The position numbers and the translations under genes are program-made. From Ruminiclostridium cellobioparum subsp. termitidis CT1112 (lineage in GTDB: Bacteria; Bacillota; Clostridia; Acetivibrionales; DSM-1351): a stretch of 64,000 bases of DNA. This document shows positions 34,901 to 43,459 of the stretch, piece by piece. The stretch is from positions 124,001 through 188,000 of the forward strand of contig NZ_AORV01000046.1 in assembly GCF_000350485.1 (NCBI RefSeq), given 5' to 3'. The notes beneath the pieces were generated by a model that saw only the letters and a list, made by a program, of their open reading frames with translations, did no database searches and was not told the DNA's origin. Position 1 is the first letter of the stretch. Each line of letters starts with the position of its first letter.

Positions 34901-37604
34901 GGCCGTGGCTGTGCAGGGAGTCTGCATTCTTCTTTGCTGTGAGCTTTTCCCATGCCTTTCCCGAGGGAACTTCCCTCAAATCTTCTCCCAGGCCCATTTT
35001 CCAGATTTCCGCAGCTTCATCCCAGATCATCCTTGCTTTTGGCTTTGCTTCACCGCGGAATATTTCTATGCCGCTCTCATTCAGCGGAGGATTTTCTCCG
35101 GTAAACTTGTTCAGAATCAATGTATTGCCGTCAACTTCACTGTCTATCTTTCTAATTATATTGTCCACCGAACTCAGGTTTCCCAATACTTCAAGGTCTC
35201 CTGCTATGGTCATCGGACCGCTGACAGCCAGTGTTCCGGTAACTTTTGTATTCTTGTTTATACTGATGTCACCGCTGGAATTTACATTTATCACAGGGGT
35301 ACCTTTTTTGTCACTTACTACGCTGTGGGTATGGAGCGTATCGGCTGAAGACATTTTGGTGAGTGTATCCCATTTATCCCCATATGGCAAATCCTTCATA
35401 TTGTCCCCGGTGCCGATCTTCCACTTTTTCTCTGCCTCATTCCAGACAAATTTAGCATTGGGGTCGGATCCCCGGTATACCTCCAGTCCTCCCTCATTAC
35501 TTATGGGCTGACTTCTTCCGGTGTATTTGTTTACTACAATTACATTGTCATCAACTTCAATTGTTTTTACGTTCTTAACGGTCTTGGTCCCGTCAACCTG
35601 AAGATCCCCTTTTACTACAATCGAACCCTCAAGGGAGACATCACCCTTTATTGAAGCATTGCTCCCGACGGAAATATCGCCGGTTACAGTCAGATCACTG
35701 CCTATTTTGGTGTTTCCGTCACTGCCTATGTAAACTACCGCAGCATCCTCTTCGTCTACAAGGCTCCCGTGCCTGTGCAGCTGATCGGCATTTTGACCGT
35801 GCGTCAGATATTCCAGTTCAATGCCGCTGGGTATGACCGTCATGCTGCTGCCTGTACCAATCTTCCAGCTGTCGCTGCCTTCGTCCCATATAAGTCTTGC
35901 ATTTGGCAATTCGTCTCCGCGGTATACCTCCAAACCGCCTTCAAAAAAAGGTGTCTGATTGTCGTCAGGCTTGTTTACCAGTATGACATTTTTTGTTACA
36001 ATCTGTTCAATCTCCTGGTATTGCTTTCCCTTTAAAGCAATCAGGTCTCCTTCTACAATGAGATTCTTTGCCACTGAGAGATCGGAATAGACTTTCACAT
36101 CCCCTGTGGGAGTCGCACCCATTACCAGTGTTCTGTCACTGTTATAAAATTCACTGTGATTGTGAAGCATGTCTGCATTTGTTCCTGTGGTCAGGTCCTG
36201 CCAGGACTGTCCGTAGGGAATGTTGTACATGTCGGCTCCAAGTCCTATCTGCCAGTGCTTGTCAGTTTCATTCCACACCAGCCTGGCATTGTCCTTCTCA
36301 CTGGGGACTTCAATACCGCTCTTTGCTACCACACTTCCGTTGACTATAACTTTATTCTTAATATTTACATTTCCACTGTCGTCTGCAGTCAGGACGGGAT
36401 TATCATCCGGGTCGCTGATGGTACCATGTTTGTGGAGGGTGTCGGCATTTGAGCCGTCATGCATCTTATCCCAATCAGGGCCATAAGCCAGATCATATAT
36501 TCCGCTTTCCGCTTCATTTCCGCCGGCATCTGTCCCCGCTCTCCAGGTCCCCTTGTTCTCATCCCACAAAAGCTTTGCATTTGGTATGGTCCCGCCCCTG
36601 AATACCTCCACCCCGCTGCTCTGCATCCTGGGTTCAGTTTCATCCTGGTTGGGAGTATACTTGTTAACAGTTAGCATATTTCCGGTCATAACAACATTTG
36701 TTGTATTTAATGTTGTATTCTCTCCGTTCACACTCAAACCCCCGGCAGCTGAGAGGGTTCCTGTTACGGCTGCATTTTTTGCAATTTTAACCGCTCCACT
36801 GGAATCAACCTTAAAAACTTCACTGTTGTTTGCATTAACCGTCAAAACGCCGTTAACGCTGGCATTACCGTTTGTTTTCAACTCACCGCTGATAACCTTT
36901 CCGGAAAACTTGGTATAGGGTGAACGTACTTCAAGGCCGTCATTCTGCCCCAGTGTCCGATCAATTAATCCACCTATGCTGGGCAGGTTCAGTTTGTCCT
37001 TTTCACCTATGTATATTTTGGCAAATTCCTGTGCCGTACCCTGAGTAACGGCATATTTACGGGCCTGGGTTATACCGTCGGATTCTTTTTCGGACACTTC
37101 GCCTATTACCTTTCCGCCCGAACTGGAAGGAATCAGTCTTACTCTGGCCAAAACGATTTCCCTGCTGGGATCTACAGGCGGCTTGCTGCTGTGTTTTATC
37201 CTGCCGCGCTCCCATATGTGTATTTCCTTGTCTCCGCCCTTTTTACTGTCTTTGTCGGCATCAGCCTCTTCATATACTGCCGTAATATATATATCTGTAT
37301 TTACATCATACTCCGATAAATCAACAGGGTTGTCAGGATGGCCGTCACAAATCCAGATTTCCTGGCTGAACTTCTCATTTGTATCATCCTTTGCTATTCT
37401 ATTGAGCGCAAGCCCCTGTGATACAGTGACCTTGGGGTAGCCGCCCACCGGGTTGACGGCCAGTCCGTCTACAACTCCCCAGTCGTGAAAAAATCTGTTA
37501 TGAAGACGCTGAAGTTTCATGTGGTATTCCTGCTCAAGAGCAAGGTCCTCTTCTTTCAGCAACAAACCGTTAAAATACTTCATACGCTTGATTTGGTTTG
37601 ACAT
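31914..37604 (-). CDS. Giant eCIS tail fibre with 12 W-repeats, 9 HxH motifs and S74 chaperone domain
   Basis: A 1896-residue fibre. The N-terminal attachment domain (1-150, beginning IKRMKYFNGLLLKEEDL) is shared with the two other fibres. The shaft (about 220-1790) has twelve copies of a unit centred on a sequence like LLWDENKGTWRAG, with beta-helical stretches (GDLTVTGDISV type) between. Nine His-x-His motifs lie at about 391, 481, 610, 758, 898, 1300, 1460, 1606 and 1743. The C-terminus is a Peptidase_S74 intramolecular chaperone with SSAVYKENIEEL; Ser1797 and Lys1802 have the spacing of the autocleavage dyad. A coiled coil (about 1868-1893) ends the protein. The likely role is trimeric receptor-binding fibre on the baseplate. 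It is the last gene of the locus. Confidence 0.85.
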   Translation of the reverse strand: MSNQIKRMKYFNGLLLKEEDLALEQEYHMKLQRLHNRFFHDWGVVDGLAVNPVGGYPKVTVSQGLALNRIAKDDTNEKFSQEIWICDGHPDNPVDLSEYDVNTDIYITAVYEEADADKDSKKGGDKEIHIWERGRIKHSSKPPVDPSREIVLARVRLIPSSSGGKVIGEVSEKESDGITQARKYAVTQGTAQEFAKIYIGEKDKLNLPSIGGLIDRTLGQNDGLEVRSPYTKFSGKVISGELKTNGNASVNGVLTVNANNSEVFKVDSSGAVKIAKNAAVTGTLSAAGGLSVNGENTTLNTTNVVMTGNMLTVNKYTPNQDETEPRMQSSGVEVFRGGTIPNAKLLWDENKGTWRAGTDAGGNEAESGIYDLAYGPDWDKMHDGSNADTLHKHGTISDPDDNPVLTADDSGNVNIKNKVIVNGSVVAKSGIEVPSEKDNARLVWNETDKHWQIGLGADMYNIPYGQSWQDLTTGTNADMLHNHSEFYNSDRTLVMGATPTGDVKVYSDLSVAKNLIVEGDLIALKGKQYQEIEQIVTKNVILVNKPDDNQTPFFEGGLEVYRGDELPNARLIWDEGSDSWKIGTGSSMTVIPSGIELEYLTHGQNADQLHRHGSLVDEEDAAVVYIGSDGNTKIGSDLTVTGDISVGSNASIKGDVSLEGSIVVKGDLQVDGTKTVKNVKTIEVDDNVIVVNKYTGRSQPISNEGGLEVYRGSDPNAKFVWNEAEKKWKIGTGDNMKDLPYGDKWDTLTKMSSADTLHTHSVVSDKKGTPVINVNSSGDISINKNTKVTGTLAVSGPMTIAGDLEVLGNLSSVDNIIRKIDSEVDGNTLILNKFTGENPPLNESGIEIFRGEAKPKARMIWDEAAEIWKMGLGEDLREVPSGKAWEKLTAKKNADSLHSHGQIYNEKGDILALSTRVSGNIDVAHDLTVGQDLAVLGNLEVKGGLTRISSSNIEIIGNSLILNRFDTGELKKVDSTISVYRGVTENSAILAWDETNGNWKIGMANSPKLLRISQDGSIHSASAIIDDEINAGSAYINGSLRVKDGIQIDRGEEPDPVIKWITDTNQWIIGVGQEGFICADSTGKVGIGNQAPKERLDVSGNAIVNGNMEVTGDSNVTGILTAGSAEITGSLQVMGDFSLKMDDLSPKKGIEVDRNTEVLKRDPARIVWDENTQGWYYGVGNDLKEISSGDSRTQNNLYAKDNQTVSVKSDQYGNVSIGTQDPKARLDVSGDTIINGKITVKNTVETSGSAVFGGKVTAKECYEVYRAPGEEIAKLYWNEDSDTWQAGLENSLKNISLAGHTHNSLYSGSSAAVSVDGSGNVAIGKSAADAKLDVNGNIKAVGIAASGSITAEATLKGANADISGVMKSVDGMITKNLTVGGNLTVNGEVVTVNATNLDVEDNIITINKYAPQEDPADKDAGIEAFRGGTAPSALLIWNERDDVWQAGTATDMKTLGFKDHQHDELTAITEVMTVKDSKIGIGTASPSEKLEVDGNAKISAKVTAGEFYTTGKITSGEFNANGKTSAAEFYTTGKISGAEAAISGILGAATVNAGNVNVSGALNVNSGIELTRAGNEKKAQILWSETDKKWRAGIDGDMNSISLEGHTHPEITSITGVMTVKGGNMGIGNTNPLKKLDVTGDAGISGKVTAASADISGALSAGSLSTGTATAATITATSLTATNLTVNNGKLKAAAADITGILTLSSGIETADTIKGKISWDSTGKIWMAGEAGDMRPVEFVGHKHPVLYSDNGSEAIRITPTGDVGIGKTPDDGIKLDIEGVIQASNITAAGVAQTSSAVYKENIEELPVKTALELLKKLNPVTFDYKNNYLKKHNIGFIAEDVPGIFTTSDSQAISIMDIVAVLTSVVKKQQTEMTAVKKQLNTLQKQVAELTGA

Positions 37605-37656
37605 TTTTCGTTCCTCCGAATTCTCAAATTTATGAAACCCGCACCTTGCGTTTCAG

Positions 37657-37833
37657 CTAATTACTTACCTCCTCTTTAGGCATCAGGTCCTCCAAAGCCT
37701 GTATCGCTCCGCTTATTCTCAAAAGTGTCTGTGTCAGATTGGTGCGTTTCACATCCAGTTCCTCCAGAACCTTTTTTCCGTTTTCAAATTCGTTTTTCAA
37801 TTCCTTTAGACGTTCCTCAAGCTGTTCTTTCAT
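37657..37833 (-). CDS. Small coiled-coil protein paired with the giant fibre
   Basis: A 58-residue, almost entirely helical and highly charged protein (MKEQLEERLKELKNEFENGK, then TLLRISGAIQALEDLM). It is clearly paralogous to the 59-residue protein at 40666-40845. Each sits immediately upstream of a fibre gene. The start at 37833 follows GGAGGAG. A fibre-specific assembly chaperone or adaptor is inferred from position and fold only. Confidence 0.7.
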   Translation of the reverse strand: MKEQLEERLKELKNEFENGKKVLEELDVKRTNLTQTLLRISGAIQALEDLMPKEEVSN

Positions 37834-37911
37834 TTTCAACTCCTCCAATTCGTAATAGATTTAATAATTTATTTTTCCTTTGGGATTTTAAATTTATTGG
37901 AATTACAAGGT

Positions 37912-40608
37912 TCATTTAAGAGCCTTAAGGGCTGCAACCTTTTTCTTTAACTTGTTCAGAATCTTCTCCTGCTCTTTGACTTCACTTACCAAAACAGCAA
38001 GGATTTCAACAGGACTTACGGCTTTTTTATCACTGGCCGCAAACACCTCAGGTACTTCTTCTGCAATGAAGCCCATGGTGGTTCTTCTGGAATCACCCTT
38101 GAAGTTAAACTCAACCGGTTCAAGACTATTAAGTGCGGACTGTGCCGAGCTCTTTGACAATTCCTTAATATTCTCCTTGTATTCCTTTGTGGAGGTATAG
38201 TACAGATTGCCGTCCACATATGTACCTCCGCTTGCATACAGACGCAGTCTGTCTCCGCCCGTTCCATAATAGGTATAGCTGATAGTCCTGTAGTAACCGC
38301 AGGGATTTTTCACCCAGCTGTATGGACAGGTACTCACAAATTCAGTTGATGTATATGACTGCAGATTGGAATCATTTGCTATGCCTATTTCAAGGGTCAT
38401 ATTATGCCCGCCTCCACGGAGCGCATCCGAATAATACCTTATCCAGGCAGCATCTCCACTGCCTCCGTATGGGTCTCTCGGCCACATTAAACCCTTGACG
38501 TCACAGTTTCCCACCCCGGGTATGATAGCACCCTTCGCTACAAGATTCCCTGTAACTTTAAGAGAGCCGTTGACGTCCAGCCGGTCCCAAACCGATACTT
38601 TTCTTTCCTGCCCGGCCGACCTGTTTCCCACTATCATCAGAGTTTTATAGGTGCCGGTATCATTGGATATTTCAGCATTTTTTGAAGACAATTCCGTGAA
38701 ACCGCTCCAGACCGATGTAAATCGCAGAGGATTGGAATTGCTCATTATGCGTGTATAACCATATGAGTCCAGGCTGTCATTAGGCGCCGTAGTTCCTATT
38801 CCGGTCCCGCCTGCCGACATTATGGAAATATTATCATCTGCGTCGTTGGAAACACCGATTTCCAGGGTGCAGGCTTCTCCCGATCTGGGATAATACTTGA
38901 TCCAGGCCGAATCTCCCGAACCTCCTCCGGGGTCATTCGGAAATACAATACCGTTGTTGCTTCCTGATCCTGCTGTTACATTCAGAGCCTGTGAGAGCTG
39001 CATGCTTCCGTTAACATAAAGGAGTCCTGCCACATCCAGCCTGTCCCATATGGCAACCTTCCTGCCCTGTCCGGCCGATTGATTGCCAACTATCATCAGC
39101 GCCTTATGGTATGTGGTATCGTTGCATATTTCGGCCTGATTTGTTGTAAGATCAGGGAAAGCCGTCCATTCTGAAGTGAATCTTACTGGGTTTGACTTAC
39201 TCAACAGTCTGACGCTTCCTGCCACGTCCAGCATATCGGCACCAGGATTGACTGTGCCTATGCCAACGTTTTTATTTGAATTCCATGACAGGACCGCCTT
39301 TTGCCCATTTTCCGCCGTACCCAGCAGACCTCCCTTAAAGCCTGATAATGCAGGTCCCTCAACTTCCATGCCTGAATATGTTCTTCCCTTGCCGTACCAT
39401 GCCAGCGCCTCAATGGAATTACCGGGAGAAATCAATATTTTTTGCGGAATTGATAAACCGGCTTTGCTGGATACGGCTCCCGAACTTTCCACCTCCAGAA
39501 CCGCTCCCTTTGATGAAAACAGCCTGCTGTGGCCGTGTTTATCGGCAAAGGATTTATTTATCATTTTATCCCAATCGGCTCCATGGGCTATAGGACTCAG
39601 GTCGAGACCTGTTCCGGCCAGCCACCGCTCTTCCTCGTCAGACCATACTATCCTGGCATCCGGCTCGTCTGCGCTTCCCCCGCGGAAAACCTCGAGACCT
39701 CCGTCTCTCTTAGTCCATAACTCAGGTTTATCCACGTTTATACTGTTAACCTGCAGGATGTTTTCCTCTGTTTCAAATTCCGGTGTGGGTTTGCCGTCCT
39801 TTTTGGAAACCAGCTGTCCCTGAAACCATAAATCCTTGTCTATTTCAACTTCTCCGCTGAAATTTACCATTTTTGAAACCATATCCAGCTGTTTTTCGCT
39901 TGAGGTAACCTGTTCCGCTGCATTTACAAAAGGCACACCGTCTATCTTGTCACCAAATTTGAATATAAACTTTTTAAGTTCAAGCACACGTGCATAGGGT
40001 CCTGCATACACCCGCAGGGGCGTGCCGTCGGTATCGGTATCAAAAATACATGTACTGTCTATAATCACTTCATCATATACGATACTTGAACCATCACTGT
40101 TTTCAGTTTCTTTCCGTACAATTTTGGGTACCACCCTTGCCAGCAGGACATTTTTTTTGATGTCGGCCGGCTTTGTGCTGCTATGACTGAGCTGCCCCCG
40201 TTCCCATATATGGATCTCCTCACCCTGACCTTTTTCATTATCCCTGTCGGCTCCTGTTTCGCAGTAGCTGACGGATATATATATATTGTCACCTGCATCA
40301 TATTCGGAAAGATCAAGGGGATTGTCCGGGTGCCCCTCATATATCAGTATTTGCCTGCTTGTACTCTCTTTGACGTCGGCCCCGCTTTTCTCATCAACTA
40401 AATCCAGTGCAGCTCCCTCTGTAACAAGTACCTCCATGCTGCTGTCGATTACCGGCCTGACTTCAAGACCGCATATTATTCCCCAGGTGTGAAGATAGCG
40501 GTTATGGAATCCCTGAAGCCTTCGTATATAATCTTTATCCTGGCCATAGTCTTCTGCTTTTAAAAGGAGTCCGTCAAAGTAGTTCATTCTTTTTAATTCT
40601 TTTCCCAT
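37912..40608 (-). CDS. eCIS tail fibre paralogue B with S74 chaperone domain
   Basis: An 898-residue fibre. The N-terminal attachment domain reads MGKELKRMNYFDGLLLKAED and includes LHTWGIICGLEV. One W-repeat (IVWSDEEERWLAG) is followed by HGH. The middle has GIGT-NPG type repeats with DPGGGSGDSAWIKYY and TLEIGVSND, twice. The C-terminal S74 domain has STKEYKENIKEL, followed by GFIAEEVPEVF and a terminal coiled coil. The start at 40608 follows GGAGGAAGAGG; the longer frame to 40662 lacks a ribosome binding site before its start. It probably forms an alternative receptor-binding fibre. Confidence 0.82.
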   Translation of the reverse strand: MGKELKRMNYFDGLLLKAEDYGQDKDYIRRLQGFHNRYLHTWGIICGLEVRPVIDSSMEVLVTEGAALDLVDEKSGADVKESTSRQILIYEGHPDNPLDLSEYDAGDNIYISVSYCETGADRDNEKGQGEEIHIWERGQLSHSSTKPADIKKNVLLARVVPKIVRKETENSDGSSIVYDEVIIDSTCIFDTDTDGTPLRVYAGPYARVLELKKFIFKFGDKIDGVPFVNAAEQVTSSEKQLDMVSKMVNFSGEVEIDKDLWFQGQLVSKKDGKPTPEFETEENILQVNSINVDKPELWTKRDGGLEVFRGGSADEPDARIVWSDEEERWLAGTGLDLSPIAHGADWDKMINKSFADKHGHSRLFSSKGAVLEVESSGAVSSKAGLSIPQKILISPGNSIEALAWYGKGRTYSGMEVEGPALSGFKGGLLGTAENGQKAVLSWNSNKNVGIGTVNPGADMLDVAGSVRLLSKSNPVRFTSEWTAFPDLTTNQAEICNDTTYHKALMIVGNQSAGQGRKVAIWDRLDVAGLLYVNGSMQLSQALNVTAGSGSNNGIVFPNDPGGGSGDSAWIKYYPRSGEACTLEIGVSNDADDNISIMSAGGTGIGTTAPNDSLDSYGYTRIMSNSNPLRFTSVWSGFTELSSKNAEISNDTGTYKTLMIVGNRSAGQERKVSVWDRLDVNGSLKVTGNLVAKGAIIPGVGNCDVKGLMWPRDPYGGSGDAAWIRYYSDALRGGGHNMTLEIGIANDSNLQSYTSTEFVSTCPYSWVKNPCGYYRTISYTYYGTGGDRLRLYASGGTYVDGNLYYTSTKEYKENIKELSKSSAQSALNSLEPVEFNFKGDSRRTTMGFIAEEVPEVFAASDKKAVSPVEILAVLVSEVKEQEKILNKLKKKVAALKALK

Positions 40609-40665
40609 TTGCCTCTTCCTCCGGATACTCATAATACTGCAAAATACTCTGCATAAAGCCATTTA

Positions 40666-40845
40666 TCAGGAAGCAGAGGCCTCTTCTTTGTGCACCATCT
40701 CCTCAAGCACCTGTATTGCTCCGTTTATACGAAGCAGTGTGTATGTAATATTGGAACGTTGATTTTCCAATTCTTCCATCACCTTTTGTCCAGCCTCCAG
40801 CTCAGCTTTCAGTTCATTGATTCTCAACTCGATTTGTTCTTTCAT
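40666..40845 (-). CDS. Small coiled-coil protein paired with fibre B
   Basis: A 59-residue helical protein, MKEQIELRINELKAELEAGQ at the N-terminus and TLLRINGAIQVLEEM later. It aligns end to end with the 58-residue protein upstream of the giant fibre. AAGGAGG lies 8 nt before the ATG. It lies between fibres A and B, 20 nt after A and 57 nt before B. Confidence 0.7.
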   Translation of the reverse strand: MKEQIELRINELKAELEAGQKVMEELENQRSNITYTLLRINGAIQVLEEMVHKEEASAS

Positions 40846-40864
40846 CCGTAAGTCCTCCTTTTTA

Positions 40865-43414
40865 TTAGTTTCTCTGGGCAGCTATCTGTTCCAGATCCTG
40901 CTGCAGTTTGGTTATAGCCTTCCTTTGATCCTTTACCACACTTGTGAGAACAGCGATGATTTCCATGGGGCTGATGGCCTTCTGATCTTTGGCAGCCACT
41001 GCATTTGGCATTTCCTCAGCAATAAAGCCCAATGTTGTCTTTTCGTGATCCCCCTTGAAATTGAAGCTCACAGGATTCATTCCCTCAAGAATTTCCTTGG
41101 CTTTTTTTGTTTGAAGGTTTGAAATATTTTCCTTCAGATTGCGGGAGGAACTGTAATAGAAATAACCATCCACATAAACTCCTCCGCTGGCATAGAGCCT
41201 TATACGGTCTCCTCCGCCATAGTATCCGCCTGTCCCGGGATCATTTGAAATTCCTATTTCAAGGGTCATGTTCTCTCCGCCGCCGCGGCTGGTATCCGAA
41301 TAATATTTGATCCAGGCCGCATCCCCGTTGCCTCCGTAATAGTCCTTGGGGAAGGTTATTCCGTTATTATCCCCTTTTCCGACACTGGGGATGATTGCAC
41401 ATATGGACTGGACATCGCCATTGACCAGGAGATTGCCGTTAACGTCCAATTTGTCCCATATTGATACCTTTCTGGTTCCGCTTGATCTGTTGCCCACAAT
41501 CATCAGAGATTTGTAATTTGAGGTATCATTGCTTATTTCTGCCTGATTTGCCGCCTGATCCGGAAATCCGCTCCAGGAAGAGGTGAAACGCAGCGGATTG
41601 GACCCGCTCAGGACCCTCATCCAACCGTTTACATCCAATTTATCCCCCGGATTCAGGGTGCCGATACCCACATTTCCCGATGGCATCAGAGCAATATTGT
41701 CGTTTGCATCATTGGAAATACCTATTTCAAGAGTGCAGGCTTCACCGCTCCTGGCATAATATTTCAACCATGCGGTATCACCCGAGCCTCCTCCGGGGTC
41801 ACTTGGGAATATAATACCGTTTTTGCCGTTTCCTGCACTGGGAGTCAGCACCTGTGACAGCTGCATGTTCCCGTTCACATATAAAAAGCCGTTTACATCC
41901 AGCCTGTCCCATATGGCTACTTTTCTGGTCTGTCCGGCCGACTGGTTTCCTGCTATTATCAAAGCCTTATGATAATTTGTATCATTGCTTATCTCGGCAC
42001 AGTTTTTATTATTGTCAGGCAGCCCCGACCACATGGATGTGAACCTCAGAGGGTTGGACTGGCTCAATATCCGCACACTTCCGGTGACTTCAAGTTTGTC
42101 ATCCGTGGGACTTTGAGTGTCTATGCCCACGTTTCCCTGACTGTTCCAGGATATTACGGGCTTTTGCCCGCCATCAGAGGTTCCCAGTATTCCGCCCTTC
42201 AAACCATACAGAACCGGGCCGTCCACATTTATCCCGGCAAACAGTTTGTCGCTGCCGAACCAGCCCAGGCCGTGAGCCGTGTTATCAGAGGCTCTCAGCA
42301 AGATGTTCTTATCGTTAAGGCAGAGATTCCCTTTGACTGACAGGTTCCCGGAATTGTCCGATTCCAGCGCATTTCCTCCCTCATAGCTCAGTACCGAATG
42401 CCTGTGGAGGTCATCTGCCATATCATTTTTTATCAGCCTTTCCCATATGGGTCCGTAGGCTATATCCCAGATATTGTCACCATACCCGATCTTCCAGTGT
42501 TTTTCGGATTCCGACCACACCAGCCTTGCATCAGGGTAATCGGTGGAATCACCTCTGTAGACCTCCAGTCCGCCGTCCTGTCTTGTCCATTCGCCCTCGG
42601 AGGGTTTGCTGTTAACCTGGACAAAGCAATTTGAAACCAGAAGTTCATTTTCCTTGGCATCATCATTTTGCAGCTTTCCGTTGACTATGAGATCACCCAT
42701 AACATTGACCGAACCGGTAAAATTTGCCTTTGGAGCGTTAACCTCAAGCCCTATGCCTGCGCTGCCCCTGTCCAGGGCTTTAATAGATGGCATTCCGGCT
42801 ATATCCTCACTCAATTTGAATATTATTTTCTCTATAGCCAGTACACTGCCGGCAGGACCGGCGTATCTTCTCAGCGGAGTGCCGTCTGACTCCGAATCAA
42901 ATATACAGTCCTTGCCCAGGTATTTTTTATTGTCAATCCATTGCATGCATACTCTGGCCAGAATCACATTTGCCATCTGATCATCTGGCTTGGCTTTACC
43001 AACCTTGATACGTCCCCGTTCCGATATGTGTATTTCCTTACCCTTGCCTTTTTCCAGATCATCCTTGTCCAAATACTCTTCTTCGTAACTTACATAAATA
43101 TACAAATCTTCTCCCGAGCTATAATCTGATAAGTCTATAGCCCTGTCGGGGTGATTGTCCGTTATATAAATATACTGGCTGGTACTTTCACCATTTGCCG
43201 TCACCGTCTGATTTATGGCGATTCCTTCCTTGACGGTCACTTGTAAATACTTCACCGACGGTTCAACCTCAAGACCGGCTACAATACCCCAGGTATGCAG
43301 ATACCGGTTATGCAGCTGCTGAAGCCTCATCTGATATTCCTGATCAAGCTTGTAGTCTTCTGCTTCCAGCAGGAGTCCGTCAAAATAGCGCATTCTTTTT
43401 AATTCTTTACCCAT
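40865..43414 (-). CDS. eCIS tail fibre paralogue A with S74 chaperone domain
   Basis: An 849-residue fibre. The N-terminal attachment domain is MGKELKRMRYFDGLLLEAED, there is one W-repeat (LVWSESEKHWKIG) with the HxH motif DDLHRHSVLS, and the central blocks share DPGGGSGDTAWLKYY and GIGTLNPGDKLDV with fibre B. The C-terminal S74 domain carries SSSRNLKENISNL and GFIAEEMPNAV. Ser five residues before Lys keeps the autocleavage dyad spacing. ATG 43414 with GGAGGAAG at 8-nt spacing is preferred over GTG 43420. It is the first fibre gene after the tail protein I-like gene. Confidence 0.82.
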   Translation of the reverse strand: MGKELKRMRYFDGLLLEAEDYKLDQEYQMRLQQLHNRYLHTWGIVAGLEVEPSVKYLQVTVKEGIAINQTVTANGESTSQYIYITDNHPDRAIDLSDYSSGEDLYIYVSYEEEYLDKDDLEKGKGKEIHISERGRIKVGKAKPDDQMANVILARVCMQWIDNKKYLGKDCIFDSESDGTPLRRYAGPAGSVLAIEKIIFKLSEDIAGMPSIKALDRGSAGIGLEVNAPKANFTGSVNVMGDLIVNGKLQNDDAKENELLVSNCFVQVNSKPSEGEWTRQDGGLEVYRGDSTDYPDARLVWSESEKHWKIGYGDNIWDIAYGPIWERLIKNDMADDLHRHSVLSYEGGNALESDNSGNLSVKGNLCLNDKNILLRASDNTAHGLGWFGSDKLFAGINVDGPVLYGLKGGILGTSDGGQKPVISWNSQGNVGIDTQSPTDDKLEVTGSVRILSQSNPLRFTSMWSGLPDNNKNCAEISNDTNYHKALIIAGNQSAGQTRKVAIWDRLDVNGFLYVNGNMQLSQVLTPSAGNGKNGIIFPSDPGGGSGDTAWLKYYARSGEACTLEIGISNDANDNIALMPSGNVGIGTLNPGDKLDVNGWMRVLSGSNPLRFTSSWSGFPDQAANQAEISNDTSNYKSLMIVGNRSSGTRKVSIWDKLDVNGNLLVNGDVQSICAIIPSVGKGDNNGITFPKDYYGGNGDAAWIKYYSDTSRGGGENMTLEIGISNDPGTGGYYGGGDRIRLYASGGVYVDGYFYYSSSRNLKENISNLQTKKAKEILEGMNPVSFNFKGDHEKTTLGFIAEEMPNAVAAKDQKAISPMEIIAVLTSVVKDQRKAITKLQQDLEQIAAQRN

Positions 43415-43459
43415 TGCCACTTCCTCCGGATATTCATAATTATTTAACCTACCGATTGC

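Noticed and set aside
32100-37440. Many plus-strand reading frames opposite the giant fibre
   Set aside because: They are shadows of the repetitive fibre gene; the opposite strand shows coherent domains, HxH repeats and an S74 domain.
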